DNA from: Oscillatoria sp. HE19RPO
GTDB lineage: Bacteria > Cyanobacteriota > Cyanobacteriia > Cyanobacteriales > Laspinemataceae
NCBI RefSeq assembly: GCF_024220515.1
Contig: NZ_JAMXOT010000316.1
Coordinates: 1 to 41,089 of the forward strand
DNA length: 41,089 bases
Direction: 5' to 3'
Position numbers and translations under genes: made by a program
In this document: piece after piece, positions 16,401 to 25,601 of the stretch
How the letters are laid out: each line of letters starts with the position of its first letter
How positions within the stretch are numbered: the first letter of the stretch is position 1
The notes under the pieces: model-generated
What the model was told of the DNA's origin: nothing
Seen by the model: the letters and a program-made list of their open reading frames with translations, nothing else
Database searches by the model: none

Positions 16401-18728
16401 TTTTCCATCCATTGGAAAGAACATCTCAAAGAAACATTAGCGCCTTTTTTGGAAGGCTATCAAAGTGGACTGGAAAACGGAGATTTGTTGTTTGCAGCCT
16501 TTGATGCTTACGGCTATTCCTCCTATTCCTACTGGATTGGAAAAGAACTTCCCTTCGTTGAACGGGAAATGGCGAAATATAGCGAGGCGATCGCCCGCAT
16601 CAATCAAAACCTCATTCTCAGCTATCACAACCGTTATTGGCAAGTCGTCTTAAATTGGATGGGTCAGGCTGAAAATCCCTGTTTATTAGTCGGAGAAGCC
16701 TATAACGAAACGGCTTTGTTACCCATCATGCGGGAAACCTCAGACCGTTATGGAATCGGTGACTTACATCTGCATAAATTCATCCTTTCCTATTCCTTTG
16801 GTGAGTATGCTCAAGCCCTAGAAAATGCGGCGATCGCCGAACAATATTTAAATGCCATGATTGCCACCCCCTCCGTGGCCGAATTTTATTTCTACCATTC
16901 CCTCACCCATCTGGCCCTCTATCCCGAAACCCCCAAACCCGAACAACCGGGCATCCTGGAAAAAGTCGCCGCCAACCAGGAAAAAATGCACCGCTGGGTA
17001 CAACAAGCCCCCATGAACTACCAACACAAATATGAACTGGTTGAAGCCGAACGCGCCCGAATTTCAGGTAATGTTTCCCATGCGCGAGACGCCTACGATC
17101 GCGCTATAACCCTAGCCAAAGAACATGAATACCTCAACGAAGAAGCCTTATCCTACGAACTCGCCGCCCGATTCTACCTCTCCATCCAGAATACTCACCT
17201 CGCCCGGTACTACCTCCAAGACGCCCACTATACTTATCAACGCTGGGGTGCCACAGCCAAAGTCCAACACCTGGAAAACCGCTATCCCCAACTCCTGAAC
17301 CTCCAAACCCCCAAAACCCCGGGCAGTACGACAACTCAGGGGACATCCTCCTCCACCTCCACCACGGGCAGCAGTGCTGGCGAAAGTCTGGATCTCACTA
17401 CGGTGCTCAAAGCCTCACAAGCCATAAGCAGCGAAATCAAACTCGATCAACTGCTGGCCCAACTCCTCAATCTTGCCATTGAAAATGCCGGTGCTCAAAA
17501 AGGCATCCTGATTTTATCTGACAATAACCAACTCAAAATCGCCGCCGCCAAACTCCCCGACAGCGCCGTTCAAATCCTAGAATCCCTCCCCCTAAACACC
17601 GGCAATTTAGTTCCCCCCGGTATCATCAACTACGTCACTCGAACCCAAGAAAACGTCATCCTCGCCGATGCCACCCGAGAAGGACTCTTCACCGGCGAAC
17701 CTTACATTCTCCAACAGCAACCCCAGTCGGTTCTCTGTGTTCCTATTATCAACCAAGGCAAACTAATTGGCATTCTCTACCTAGAAAATAACCTCGCCAC
17801 TGGCGCATTTACTCCAGAACGAATTGAACTGTTACAAATCATTTCCGCTCAAGCCGCTATCTCCCTAGAAAATGCTCAACTTTATCGCACCTTAGAAGAT
17901 AAAGTCATCGAACGGACCGCCCAACTCGCGGCAGCAAATACCGAAATCATCGCCTTGAATGAGATACTGAAATCGGACAACCTCCGCATGAGTGCCGAAC
18001 TCAATGTCACCCGGCAACTGCAACAAAAAATGCTACCTCGAACGGAAGAGTTGCAGCAGATTCCTCAGTTGGAAATCGCCGGGTTTATGGAACCGGCAGA
18101 TGAAGTGGGGGGAGATTACTACGATGTCCTCAACTATGATGGACGAGTGAAAATTGGCATCGGCGATGTCACCGGACATGGCCTAGAATCTGGGATGGTT
18201 ATGGTCATGGTCCAAACCGCAGTCCGGACTTTACTAGCCAATAATGAAACCGATTATGTTAAATTTTTGAGTACCATCAACCGCACCCTTTACGATAACG
18301 TCGAGCGGATGCAGTCGGATAAAAATCTGACCTTAGCCTTGGTGGATTATACCGATGGCATTCTGCGAATTAGTGGACAACATGAAGAAATTCTGATTGT
18401 TCGGGCTAATGGAGAGATTGAACGAATTGACACGGTTGATTTAGGATTTCCGATTGGATTAGTGATGGAGGTTAACGATTTTATTGCCCAAGCTCAAGTG
18501 CAGTTAAATCCAGGAGATGGAGCCGTTCTCTACACCGATGGGATTACGGAAGCGGCAAATCCAGCACATGAGCAATATGGGTTAGAACGCCTTTGTGAGG
18601 TGGTCTCGCAAAATTGGCATCGGTCTGTAGAAGAGATTCAGCAGATGACGATTGATAACGTCCGGGAGTTTATTGGTGAGCAAAAGGTGTTTGATGATAT
18701 TACGCTTGTGGTTTTGAAGCAACGGTAA
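13401..18728 (+). CDS. Multidomain Ser/Thr kinase - AAA ATPase - TPR-like - GAF - PP2C (SpoIIE) signalling protein
   Basis: A 1775-aa protein. Order: kinase domain (about 1-265; HKDINPSN where HRDxKPxN is usual, then IDFG), AAA_16/STAND-type ATPase (Walker A GYSGIGKTAL near 337, Walker B LDDLQWAD near 463), a long helical TPR-like region (about 700-1290), a low-complexity Ser/Thr linker, a GAF domain (about 1327-1493), a coiled coil, and a SpoIIE-type PP2C phosphatase (about 1545-1775; GGDYYD, GDVTGHG, LYTDGI, DDITLVV). The phosphatase metal-binding Asp residues are present. Cyanobacteria have many such kinase-AAA-GAF proteins, usually ending in a histidine kinase; a phosphatase ending means kinase and phosphatase output in one chain. 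STAS-type proteins are the usual substrates of SpoIIE phosphatases. Confidence 0.93.
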   Translation: MVTILDYKITEQLHESSNSLTYRAVRSGDRQSVIIKLLKQAYPPPERIARFKREYELTRGLNLPGVIEVYRFITYGDRVAIVLEDFGAESLAQLLHKQRFSLGEIFPVAIQIIEILGEIHHRHIIHKDINPSNIVFNPQTGQVKLIDFGISTLLSKENPSLSHPNVLEGTLAYISPEQTGRMNRTTDYRTDFYSLGVTLYQILTGQLPFNNTEPIDLVHSHLAKQPTPPQTLNPEIPETLGNIVLKLMSKNAEDRYQSAWGLKADLETCYAQWQTSGTIQPFPLGSQDISDRLQIPQKLYGRAGEVANLLAAFERIITPNEQQALTTELTLVSGYSGIGKTALVQEIYKPITRSHGYFIAGKFDQFQRNIPYASLIQAFRSLIKQLLTESESEIIQWREKLQTALGANGQVISEVIPEIETIIGSQTPVPELTPTEAQNRFNFVFQNFITVFTQPEHPLAIFLDDLQWADSASLKLLQRVMTAPESQYLFVIGAYRDNEVSAAHPLMLTLEEIKKERANISEISLKPLALADVTQLIADTLHQTPNQVQPLGELIQAKTGGNPFFITEFLKGLYSEGLLIFDAKNGEWQWDIQRIQAQPIADNVVDLMAAKLNKLSPETQTALRLAACIGNEFDLRTLGLVAARSNRETARALNAAMDEGFILPLSENYNLIETDVAGVPERLNIDYKFAHDRIQQAAYSLIPDTEKPSVHWQIGQLLLQNTPVEDREVKIFALVNQLNQGRDRITEPAQAEELAHLNLKAGKKAKASAAYQTAFNYLVLGLNLLTENCWQSQYELTLSLYQEATESAYLSDDFQRMEDFANHVKNQAHSVLDKVKVYRALVLGYANQQLLPEAIRNGLESLQELGISLAEQPTPADIGQELGVTQTAWEGQQIEALIDLPEMTDPEKQAAMDLLFDVIHPAYDSNPALFTLCALKMVQLSLQYGNTPLSAQGYASYGIVLCGVVFDIDSGYQFAKLALKLLERFEVKKIKSAVFFLVFYFSIHWKEHLKETLAPFLEGYQSGLENGDLLFAAFDAYGYSSYSYWIGKELPFVEREMAKYSEAIARINQNLILSYHNRYWQVVLNWMGQAENPCLLVGEAYNETALLPIMRETSDRYGIGDLHLHKFILSYSFGEYAQALENAAIAEQYLNAMIATPSVAEFYFYHSLTHLALYPETPKPEQPGILEKVAANQEKMHRWVQQAPMNYQHKYELVEAERARISGNVSHARDAYDRAITLAKEHEYLNEEALSYELAARFYLSIQNTHLARYYLQDAHYTYQRWGATAKVQHLENRYPQLLNLQTPKTPGSTTTQGTSSSTSTTGSSAGESLDLTTVLKASQAISSEIKLDQLLAQLLNLAIENAGAQKGILILSDNNQLKIAAAKLPDSAVQILESLPLNTGNLVPPGIINYVTRTQENVILADATREGLFTGEPYILQQQPQSVLCVPIINQGKLIGILYLENNLATGAFTPERIELLQIISAQAAISLENAQLYRTLEDKVIERTAQLAAANTEIIALNEILKSDNLRMSAELNVTRQLQQKMLPRTEELQQIPQLEIAGFMEPADEVGGDYYDVLNYDGRVKIGIGDVTGHGLESGMVMVMVQTAVRTLLANNETDYVKFLSTINRTLYDNVERMQSDKNLTLALVDYTDGILRISGQHEEILIVRANGEIERIDTVDLGFPIGLVMEVNDFIAQAQVQLNPGDGAVLYTDGITEAANPAHEQYGLERLCEVVSQNWHRSVEEIQQMTIDNVREFIGEQKVFDDITLVVLKQR

Positions 18729-18874
18729 TCTAGGAATGCGAGTTCGCTGAACAGACTCCTAGCGGGAGCATCTCAATTTGTTCAAGAGACCTAACCCCCC
18801 AGCCCCCGGACCACCTCTGCGGTGGCCCTCTCCTCTTAGGAGTATAATATCATGTTCCCTCGATCGCCCAGACT

Positions 18875-18928
18875 GACCTAACCCCCCAGCCCCCGTCCCT
18901 AGAAGGGAAGGGGGCTGGGGGTTAGGTC
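18875..18928. terminator. Long hairpin between converging genes (18729-19042 gap)
   Basis: GACCTAACCCCCCAGCCCCC (18875-18894) pairs with GGGGGCTGGGGGTTAGGTC (18910-18928) with one bulged C, and TCTCTTTT follows. A second partial copy of the left arm lies at 18788-18808. The element lies between the kinase-phosphatase gene and the converging ABC permease, so it could end transcription from both sides. The rest of this 314-base gap contains nothing that I recognise. Confidence 0.65.
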
Positions 18929-19042
18929 TCTTTTAAAGATTGTGCTTCCCTGCTGTCTCCCGTTATAAAAATTGAAGGTGTCAATCCGCAGGCGTAATCC
19001 GGGTAGAGGTGGGGAATTTTCCGTCTCTACCCCCTTTTGCGG

Positions 19043-19825
19043 CTAACTGGAGGCGCTAGTATAAAACCGGAGGGCAAACCGCCAAAATGCCATCGAAGCC
19101 AAGAAGAGGGCGATCGCCAACAAGGCCGCCCCCGCAATCCAACTGACTTCGACCCGTCCCAAAACGGACTCTGCCGGGACCGTAGTGAGAAAAGCGACGG
19201 GGACAATGAAGGTGAAGAAAAAGCGATAGGCAGTGGGATAGGCAACCATTGGAAATCGACCCGCTTCCAGTAATCCTCTGAGCACCTGAGTCACATTATA
19301 GATTTTTACAAACCAAATACTCAGCGCACCTAGCATAAACCACAGACTATAGAGGCTGATGGCCCCAAAGAGTAGGGGAATTAAACTGATAAGGTAGTTA
19401 ATCGGGTCTAAATTCAGGGTACTACCTGCATAAAAAATCAGGAGTAAGCCTAAAATCATATCCGGTATTCCCCAAAGGGAAATCGTCCGTCCCGATAGCC
19501 AAAATTGAGAACTAATGGGTTTCAGCAGCACAAAATCCAGAGTGCCTTGCTGAACTTGTTTGACAATGCTATTCAGATTAGGGGCGAGGAAGGTGGCGGA
19601 AAAGCCTTGGAGAATGGTAAATACTCCTAAAACCACGAGGGATTCTTCCCATTGCCATCCTGCGAAATTGTAGTCCGTGCCGTAAAATAGGGAGAGGGCA
19701 AACCAACTCCCGGCGAGATTTCCGAGGCTGCTGAAGGCGGCGATCGCAAAATTGACCCGATATTCGAGTTCAGCGGCGATCGCAGTTTTCCAAAATAGGG
19801 CGAGGGTGGACAAATATCGGTTCAT
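19043..19825 (-). CDS. ABC-2 family exporter permease A
   Basis: A 260-aa integral membrane protein with about six hydrophobic helices and the motif QVQQGTLDFVLLKPISSQFWL, characteristic of ABC-2 permeases of the PF06182 (DUF990) type. It is homologous in layout to the permease at 23571-24359. In many cyanobacteria an ATPase and two such permeases form one operon; here permease A is 3.7 kb away from its likely partners, with two opposite-strand genes between. The substrate is unknown. Confidence 0.88.
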   Translation of the reverse strand: MNRYLSTLALFWKTAIAAELEYRVNFAIAAFSSLGNLAGSWFALSLFYGTDYNFAGWQWEESLVVLGVFTILQGFSATFLAPNLNSIVKQVQQGTLDFVLLKPISSQFWLSGRTISLWGIPDMILGLLLIFYAGSTLNLDPINYLISLIPLLFGAISLYSLWFMLGALSIWFVKIYNVTQVLRGLLEAGRFPMVAYPTAYRFFFTFIVPVAFLTTVPAESVLGRVEVSWIAGAALLAIALFLASMAFWRFALRFYTSASS

Positions 19826-20022
19826 GTCAATTGGGGATTTGAGAGAAGCAATTGGGAACGAGCAAAATTAGTCACTGTTTTTATTAGGGTAGCGCAGCGA
19901 TCGCCCATTGAGGAAATTCGGAAGAATTCAGGGACCTTGATTGGATAACCGCGAGCAATTGGGCTGGAGTTAAGGTAATCTAAATGAATAAGCTATAACC
20001 CATTGAGGGCATCCAAAAATCA

Positions 20023-21219
20023 ATGAACGAGTTTACAAAATTATTACGTGATAAAAAAGCTAGGATTGTCGAACAATGGATTGCTGTAGTTCGGGAGGAT
20101 GAGAGCATTAGTACAGCAGATAAACTCCCCTATGCTGAGATTCGCGATACTTTGCCTAACGTTATTGATGCGATCGCTTCTCTGCTCACCCCTCCCGAAG
20201 AAGGTGAGGAAGCGAATCTATTACAATCGGCTTTGGAACACGGGTATGTTAGGGCACAACAAGGCTACGAACCTCAAGAAATTGCGCGAGAATATGGGTT
20301 AGCTCGAAAGCTGATGATTTCCGCGATCGAGGAGGAACTAGAACGAGCTCAACCCCAGGAAATTATAGGGATCATCCGCCTGATTGATCGGGCAATGGAT
20401 GAAGTCATAGGACGCTGTTTTCGCAGCTATACAGAAGGAAGATTGCGGGAGTTGGACAACTTGCAAACCCAGCTTGATCTCACCAATCAAGAACTCAGCC
20501 GATTAGTCCGGTCGAGTAAAGAAAATTTGGCTCACCTCGCCCACGAATTAAAAACACCATTGAATTCGATTATTGGCTACTCGGATTTATTTTTACGCCA
20601 ACAGCGAAAGTATTTCCCTGAAATTAACGACTCTCCACCCAATATGGAACATATAGAAAGAGTCCTTCGCAGCGGAAGACAATTACTGCAATTAATTAAT
20701 GATGTTTTAGAAATTTCCCGTTATGACTCAGGTAAAATGCCCTTAAATTTAATTGAAGTTTCTCCTAAAAATTTAATTCATCAAACGGTAGAAATGTTAG
20801 AGGGAATGGCCCGAGACAAACAGATTAACCTAGAGGTGGATTGTGACCAATCTCCCGATCTAATTGTGACGGACCCGTTACGGTTACAGCAGGTTGTGAC
20901 TAATTTGCTCAGTAATGCAGTGCGCTATACCAACGAAGGAACGGTTAGAATTGAGTGCAAAATTAGTTCTGAACAGGAGTGGAAAATCGTCATTAGCGAT
21001 ACGGGAGTTGGGATTGATGAAAAAGACCAAGCGGAGATTTTTAATCCGTATTTTCGGGTGATGAGTGACAATCAAACCTTTCTTCCCAATAGTACAGGAT
21101 TGGGACTGGCGATCGTGTCGCGGTTGGTTCAGTTGTTGCAAGGCAATATTCAAGTATTGTCAGAAGTGAATGTCGGTTCTACCTTTACGGTGACTTTGCC
21201 TCTCCAAATTCAGCGGTGA
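20023..21219 (+). CDS. Sensor histidine kinase with RsbRD-type N-terminal domain
   Basis: A 398-aa cytoplasmic histidine kinase. Residues 1-145 are a helical RsbRD_N/RsbU_N-like domain (LLRDKKARIVEQWIAVVRE ... ARKLMISAIEEELE). The HisKA domain has the phosphorylated His in HLAHELKTPLNSIIGYS (about 175-190). The ATPase domain has N box NLLSNAVRYT, G1 DTGVGID and G2 STGLGLAIV. No membrane segment is seen. The cognate regulator is not next to it. It lies upstream of the chemoreceptor on the same strand, but a terminator and a new promoter separate them. Confidence 0.9.
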   Translation: MNEFTKLLRDKKARIVEQWIAVVREDESISTADKLPYAEIRDTLPNVIDAIASLLTPPEEGEEANLLQSALEHGYVRAQQGYEPQEIAREYGLARKLMISAIEEELERAQPQEIIGIIRLIDRAMDEVIGRCFRSYTEGRLRELDNLQTQLDLTNQELSRLVRSSKENLAHLAHELKTPLNSIIGYSDLFLRQQRKYFPEINDSPPNMEHIERVLRSGRQLLQLINDVLEISRYDSGKMPLNLIEVSPKNLIHQTVEMLEGMARDKQINLEVDCDQSPDLIVTDPLRLQQVVTNLLSNAVRYTNEGTVRIECKISSEQEWKIVISDTGVGIDEKDQAEIFNPYFRVMSDNQTFLPNSTGLGLAIVSRLVQLLQGNIQVLSEVNVGSTFTVTLPLQIQR

Positions 21220-21306
21220 GCAACCCACACAGCAATTTTTTAGCAGGTCAAAACCTGTTTCCATTTCCACTTTGTCCGGGACTTCAAACGTTACGCTCTC
21301 GCCTGA

Positions 21307-21340
21307 CCCTGGATTCCTTTGCTCAGAGGGCTTTTTTTTT
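21307..21340 (+). terminator. Probable terminator after the histidine kinase
   Basis: CCCTGGATTCCTTTGCTCAGAGGG followed by C and T9 (21332-21340). The stem is short and imperfect, but the T9 tract is strong and stands 90 bases downstream of the kinase stop. Confidence 0.5.
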
Positions 21341-21367
21341 GACAATTTAGTATTGTTATGATAAAAT
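21339..21367 (+). promoter_or_regulatory. Consensus-like promoter giving a ~300-base leader to the chemoreceptor gene
   Basis: TTGACA at 21339-21344, a 17-base spacer and TAAAAT at 21362-21367. Its first two bases are the end of the preceding T9 tract, so terminator and promoter overlap. Transcription would start near 21374, leaving about 310 bases before the chemoreceptor ATG. That leader includes a hairpin (TCCGC AAAATA GCGGA, 21429-21444) and the CGG TTAAA CCG repeat near 21395, but I do not recognise any riboswitch class. The 21220-21673 gap has no ORF of note. Confidence 0.65.
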
Positions 21368-21685
21368 ATACCCCTATTTTTCGGAGCTTGGACGCCCGGT
21401 TAAACCGATGATAGGCAGTGGCTAAACTTCCGCAAAATAGCGGATGTTGGTGGGGTGACTTTTAGTATAAAATAAGAACTAAATCAATAACTTAGGTAAC
21501 TCAACCCAAACAGGTCAACTTTAGAGGTTCACTACCCTAGTCTCGAAGAATAAAAGTGGCACTAGCATAGAGAATCCTCTATTAATTCAGCTTGCCCCTG
21601 CTTGAATTATGTCATGAATTGGTGTTTGGAAATTGAAACCTCCTACAGAATAATTTAGTGCCTTACGGTAGAGGTGGAGACTCAG

Positions 21686-23563
21686 ATGATTACTCAACTA
21701 TTCAGTAAATTTCAAAATAAGCTCTTGATTCTACTTTTCTTGAGCACCTTAATTCCGGCGGCAGTCGTCGGGGGATATAGCAACCTATCCTACCGGAAGG
21801 TTTTAACCGACTTACTCTATAACCAAATGGCGCGGCAAGGGATAGATAGTGAATCAAAAATTACTTCTTTTCTAAACAATGTTAAAGCGGATGTTTTTTA
21901 CCTCAGCCAAACCCCTCCGGTTCAAGGGATAGTCAGAGCCAGAGCCAATCAAGGAATCGACCCCCAAGACAAGTCTTCCTATCAAGAGTGGAAAAATCGA
22001 TTAGAAATCATTTTTTATTCTTTTCTAGAATCTAAGCCCTATTATTATCAACTCCGCTATTTGGATGAGAATGGCAATGAGTTGGTCCGGATGGACTTAA
22101 AAGATGGAACGATTCGGACCATACCGGATTCCCAACTTCAAAACAAGGCAACTCATGAATATTTTATCGAAACGATGAAATTAAATTCCGGGGAAATTTT
22201 TGTTTCTGAAATTAATTTGAATCGAGAAGATGGACAAATAGAAGTTCCTTATACCCCCGTAATTCGCTACAGCACCCCGATTTATAGTGCAACGGGAGAA
22301 AAAAGGGGAATTGTTATTGCCAATGTCTTTGCCGATTCTTTTTTAGAAATGGTGGATGGACAAACGCAGGATGATTCCCATGAGGCGTTTATTATCAATC
22401 AAGATGGCTACTATATTTATCACGGAAATGAAAGCAAAGAATGGGGGTTTGATTTAAATAACCAAGAGACCATAGTTCAAGACTATCCGGAAAAGATTAG
22501 CCAAAAATTATTGTCTTTTGAGTCGGGATTTATTTCTGAACGAAGCGATTGGGTGATGAGCTATAATCCAATTTTTACGAATAGTCAAAGTCTGACAAAT
22601 GGGCTTGTTCTGGTCTATGCCACACCGAAAGATGTAGTTTTTTCCCCGATTAATACCCTCAGCACTGTGACGATTCTGATTACTGGGGTTGCTTTGGTGA
22701 TTGTCCTGCAACTCGGGAGTCTGATTTTAAAGAATTTGCTGGGGTCTATTCGAGAGATTACCGGGGTGGTTTCTTCCTTTTCCATCGAACTGTTGGCAAC
22801 CATTGAACAGCAAGAACGAATGACGGTGCAGCAGTCGGCATCGGTACAAGAAACAACCGTAGCGATTGATCGGATTAATGCCGCTTCCGCAGAATCGGCT
22901 CGACAAGCACAAAATGCGGCTATTGGGGGAAAACACGCCTTAATTCGAGTAGAAGAAGGGAGCAAAGCGGTTTCCCAAACCTTTGAGGAAATGGAAACTT
23001 TGAAAGAAAAAGTAGAGGCGATCGCCTCCCGGAGTTTCAGCTTAAATGAGCAGACGAATAGAATTAGCACCATCTCCAATTTAGTCAGCACTTTAGCCAC
23101 TGAAACCAATATGTTGGCGCTAAATGCAGCAGTGGAAGCGGTTCGTGCCGGAGAGCATGGCAAAGGGTTCGGCGTAGTTGCCTCGGAAATTAGAAAACTC
23201 GCCGATCGCAGTAAACAATCCACCCAGAATATTTCCACCTTAGTTCAAGATATTGAACGGGCGGTTAATTCAATGGCCCTGGCTGCTCACGAGGGCCAAA
23301 CTAATGTAGAAACCGGGGTGAAAATCGCTCAAAATACCGCAGAAGTATTTACCGATATTGCCGGGGGTATGGAACAAATTGTGGAACATACTCAGCAAAT
23401 TGCCCTCACCGCACAACAACAATCCCTGGCGATCGAACAGGTGATGGCTGCCATGAACGATCTCACCCATGAAGCAGCCGAAACCGCAACGAGTATGACT
23501 CACGTCAAAACCGGGATTCAAAAACTCAATGACACCGCGTTAAATCTCAAATCCATGATTTGA
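21686..23563 (+). CDS. Methyl-accepting chemotaxis protein (chemoreceptor)
   Basis: A 625-aa transmembrane chemoreceptor. A membrane helix near residues 12-32 is followed by a large extracytoplasmic sensor region (about 35-310) of dCache-like character ([26 protein letters not shown]). A second membrane helix lies near 320-345. The cytoplasmic part is an MCP signalling domain with the hairpin-tip sequence [20 protein letters not shown] and Gln/Glu-rich helices. No clear HAMP domain separates the second membrane helix from the signalling coiled coil. I start at ATG 21686 with GGTGGAGA upstream, rather than the in-frame GTG at 21674. It would signal through CheW/CheA, probably to type IV pili-driven motility. 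Confidence 0.93.
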   Translation: MITQLFSKFQNKLLILLFLSTLIPAAVVGGYSNLSYRKVLTDLLYNQMARQGIDSESKITSFLNNVKADVFYLSQTPPVQGIVRARANQGIDPQDKSSYQEWKNRLEIIFYSFLESKPYYYQLRYLDENGNELVRMDLKDGTIRTIPDSQLQNKATHEYFIETMKLNSGEIFVSEINLNREDGQIEVPYTPVIRYSTPIYSATGEKRGIVIANVFADSFLEMVDGQTQDDSHEAFIINQDGYYIYHGNESKEWGFDLNNQETIVQDYPEKISQKLLSFESGFISERSDWVMSYNPIFTNSQSLTNGLVLVYATPKDVVFSPINTLSTVTILITGVALVIVLQLGSLILKNLLGSIREITGVVSSFSIELLATIEQQERMTVQQSASVQETTVAIDRINAASAESARQAQNAAIGGKHALIRVEEGSKAVSQTFEEMETLKEKVEAIASRSFSLNEQTNRISTISNLVSTLATETNMLALNAAVEAVRAGEHGKGFGVVASEIRKLADRSKQSTQNISTLVQDIERAVNSMALAAHEGQTNVETGVKIAQNTAEVFTDIAGGMEQIVEHTQQIALTAQQQSLAIEQVMAAMNDLTHEAAETATSMTHVKTGIQKLNDTALNLKSMI

Positions 23564-23570
23564 GTTCAAA

Positions 23571-24359
23571 TCAAGCCCCCATCCCGGAATATTGGCGCAA
23601 CCCGCGACGCCACAACCAGCGATTAATAATCCAAAAGATTGCCACCCAACCGCACATAATAGCAAGACTCGGGAGAACATTCACAGGTAATCCCACCAAT
23701 AACGCTGCTGGAAAGTGAATCATATAGGGAAACGGTGTCCATAAAACCACTTGGCGCACTGATTCCGGGAACACCTCTAAGGGCGCAACCATGCCAGAAA
23801 AAAACAGATAAAATAGAAACCAAAATTGCTCGATCGCATTCGCCCGTTCTATCCAAAAACACAGGAGTGCAAAGGTATATTGAATCAAAAATCGCAGGAT
23901 AAATCCCAGCATAACCACCCCAATCCACAACAAAAAACGTCCTAAATCGGGCAGCCAAAACGCATCGGGATATAAGGCAAAAAAGATTAAAATCAAGCCG
24001 CAAACAAAGGGGAGGCGAGCACCGCGTTCTGCTAAATGGGCGGCAACATGATGCCACACCGGGTCCAACGGTTGTAATAACCGCATGGAGAGTTTTCCTT
24101 CCACCACTTCTTTTTCAAACTCCCAAACCACCCACACCACATTGAATTGTCGGACAATAAACGCCGCTAAAAAATACCGAGCAAACTGCACGGGATTTAA
24201 GGCAAAATCGCCGGTTTGAGAGGCTTCTAACCAGATTCCCATTAAAATAAACGGCAAAGTACCCGACAGCGCCCATAGCACAACTTCGGCGCGGTATTCC
24301 AGCATATAAGCATAATGAACGGAGAATAAGGTGGGAGCAATTCTGAAAAAACGTCTCAT
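23571..24359 (-). CDS. ABC-2 family exporter permease B
   Basis: A 262-aa membrane protein with about six hydrophobic helices. FEKEVVEGKLSMRLLQPLDPVWHHV is the cytoplasmic loop typical of this ABC-2 (PF06182) group and corresponds to the GTLDFVLLKP loop in permease A. It is downstream of the ATPase gene on the same strand, with 132 bases containing two copies of the AGAAACC palindrome between. It ends seven bases from the chemoreceptor stop, tail to tail. Confidence 0.88.
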   Translation of the reverse strand: MRRFFRIAPTLFSVHYAYMLEYRAEVVLWALSGTLPFILMGIWLEASQTGDFALNPVQFARYFLAAFIVRQFNVVWVVWEFEKEVVEGKLSMRLLQPLDPVWHHVAAHLAERGARLPFVCGLILIFFALYPDAFWLPDLGRFLLWIGVVMLGFILRFLIQYTFALLCFWIERANAIEQFWFLFYLFFSGMVAPLEVFPESVRQVVLWTPFPYMIHFPAALLVGLPVNVLPSLAIMCGWVAIFWIINRWLWRRGLRQYSGMGA

Positions 24360-24407
24360 GAATTTTAGGGGTTAACAGATTAGGGTATTGGTCCAGGGAA
24401 AGGGTTG

Positions 24408-24472
24408 AGAAACCGGGTTTCTTAACACAATTTTGATGATAGGCATAAACTTGGGTTAGAAACCCGGTTTCT
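24408..24472. repeat. Two AGAAACC palindromes between ABC ATPase and permease
   Basis: AGAAACCGGGTTTCT at 24408-24422 and AGAAACCCGGTTTCT at 24458-24472 are the same 15-base palindromic element found at 4176-4190. Each can form a 7-bp stem within the presumed exporter mRNA. Confidence 0.75.
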
Positions 24473-24491
24473 GGTCTAGGGAAAGGGTTAG

Positions 24492-25490
24492 TTAGCCGAT
24501 CGCCCCTGCGGTAAAGACTCGTCCAATCACTTCTTCAATCGGGGGTTCAGTCACGGTCAAATCTAATATTTCAAACTCTATTAAAATCTGACTCACCGTA
24601 GCAGTTAGGGTATCCCGACGCACCAGTAATCGCACCGACTGACCCGCAATTTCTTCGACTTCGCCATACTGGGAGATTTGTTGCCGCAATTTCTCCGGGT
24701 CAGTAACCGCATGAGTTAACTCTAACTGCACCTCGCGATAGGGAGCAAATCGTTCGATTAAGCCATCTAAACTGCCATCATAAATCAGTTGACCGGCATA
24801 AATTAAAATCACGCGATCGCAAAGGGCGGTAATATCCGCCATGTAATGACTGGTTAACAGAATCGTCGCCCCTGTACGCTGATTGTACTCCCGTAAAAAC
24901 TCCCGGACTGATGCTTGTCCATTGACATCTAATCCCAGAGTCGGTTCATCCAAAAATAGTACATCAGGATTGTGCAACAATGCCGCCATCAATTCCGCTT
25001 TCATCCGTTCCCCGAGGGAGAGTTTTCGCACAGGTTGATTCAGTTTTCCTTGCAAAGAAAGCATTTCTGTTAATTCCCCAATGCGTTTTCGACATTCTTT
25101 CTCCGGAATCCCATACACCACCCCATTAATTCGCAAGGAATCTAAGGCGGGTAAATCCCAGAGTAATTGTTGCTTTTGTCCCATGACTAAGGTAATTTTT
25201 TGCAAAAATGCTTCTTTGCGTTGAAAAGGCATATAACCCGCCACCTCCACCCGCCCACTAGAGGGATGAATTAGCCCGGTTAACATTTTTAAAGTCGTAG
25301 TTTTTCCCGCCCCATTGGGTCCTAAAAATCCTACAACTTCCCCGGGTTGAATTTGAAACGAAACATCTTTTACCGCTTCGATATTCCGATAGGTCCGGTG
25401 AAAAAAGTGATTCAGAGTCCCTTTGAGTCCCGGTTCTTTGATGGCAACGGGATAAACTTTACTGAGATGTTCGGCAACAATGATTGACAT
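24492..25490 (-). CDS. ABC exporter ATP-binding protein
   Basis: A 332-aa ATPase of the type that powers ABC-2 exporters. Walker A is GPNGAGKTT (about 55-63), the signature is LSLGERMKAELMAALLHNP, Walker B is VLFLDEPTLGLD and the switch His is in TSHYM. An N-terminal stretch before the ATPase core (FFHRTYRNIEAVKDVSF) and a C-terminal regulatory region of about 80 residues are typical of the group. Partner permeases are at 23571-24359 and, displaced, at 19043-19825. Confidence 0.92.
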   Translation of the reverse strand: MSIIVAEHLSKVYPVAIKEPGLKGTLNHFFHRTYRNIEAVKDVSFQIQPGEVVGFLGPNGAGKTTTLKMLTGLIHPSSGRVEVAGYMPFQRKEAFLQKITLVMGQKQQLLWDLPALDSLRINGVVYGIPEKECRKRIGELTEMLSLQGKLNQPVRKLSLGERMKAELMAALLHNPDVLFLDEPTLGLDVNGQASVREFLREYNQRTGATILLTSHYMADITALCDRVILIYAGQLIYDGSLDGLIERFAPYREVQLELTHAVTDPEKLRQQISQYGEVEEIAGQSVRLLVRRDTLTATVSQILIEFEILDLTVTEPPIEEVIGRVFTAGAIG

Positions 25491-25601
25491 AATAATTATT
25501 TTTACTAAAACCGCAACTCATCCGGTGAAATGTTCATTTGACCCCATCGAGGCAGACTGGGTGGAGTCGCCCCACGCTTTAGGGGATAAGTTTATTTTAG
25601 C

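Noticed and set aside
21374-21480. c-di-GMP (GEMM) or another known riboswitch before the chemoreceptor
   Set aside because: The GGACGC and GGTTAAACC pieces recall GEMM, but the conserved core and its order are not present.
22615-23238. 207-aa minus-strand ORF opposite the chemoreceptor
   Set aside because: Composition is that of a complementary-strand shadow of the MCP coiled coil; the chemoreceptor frame is clearly the coding one.
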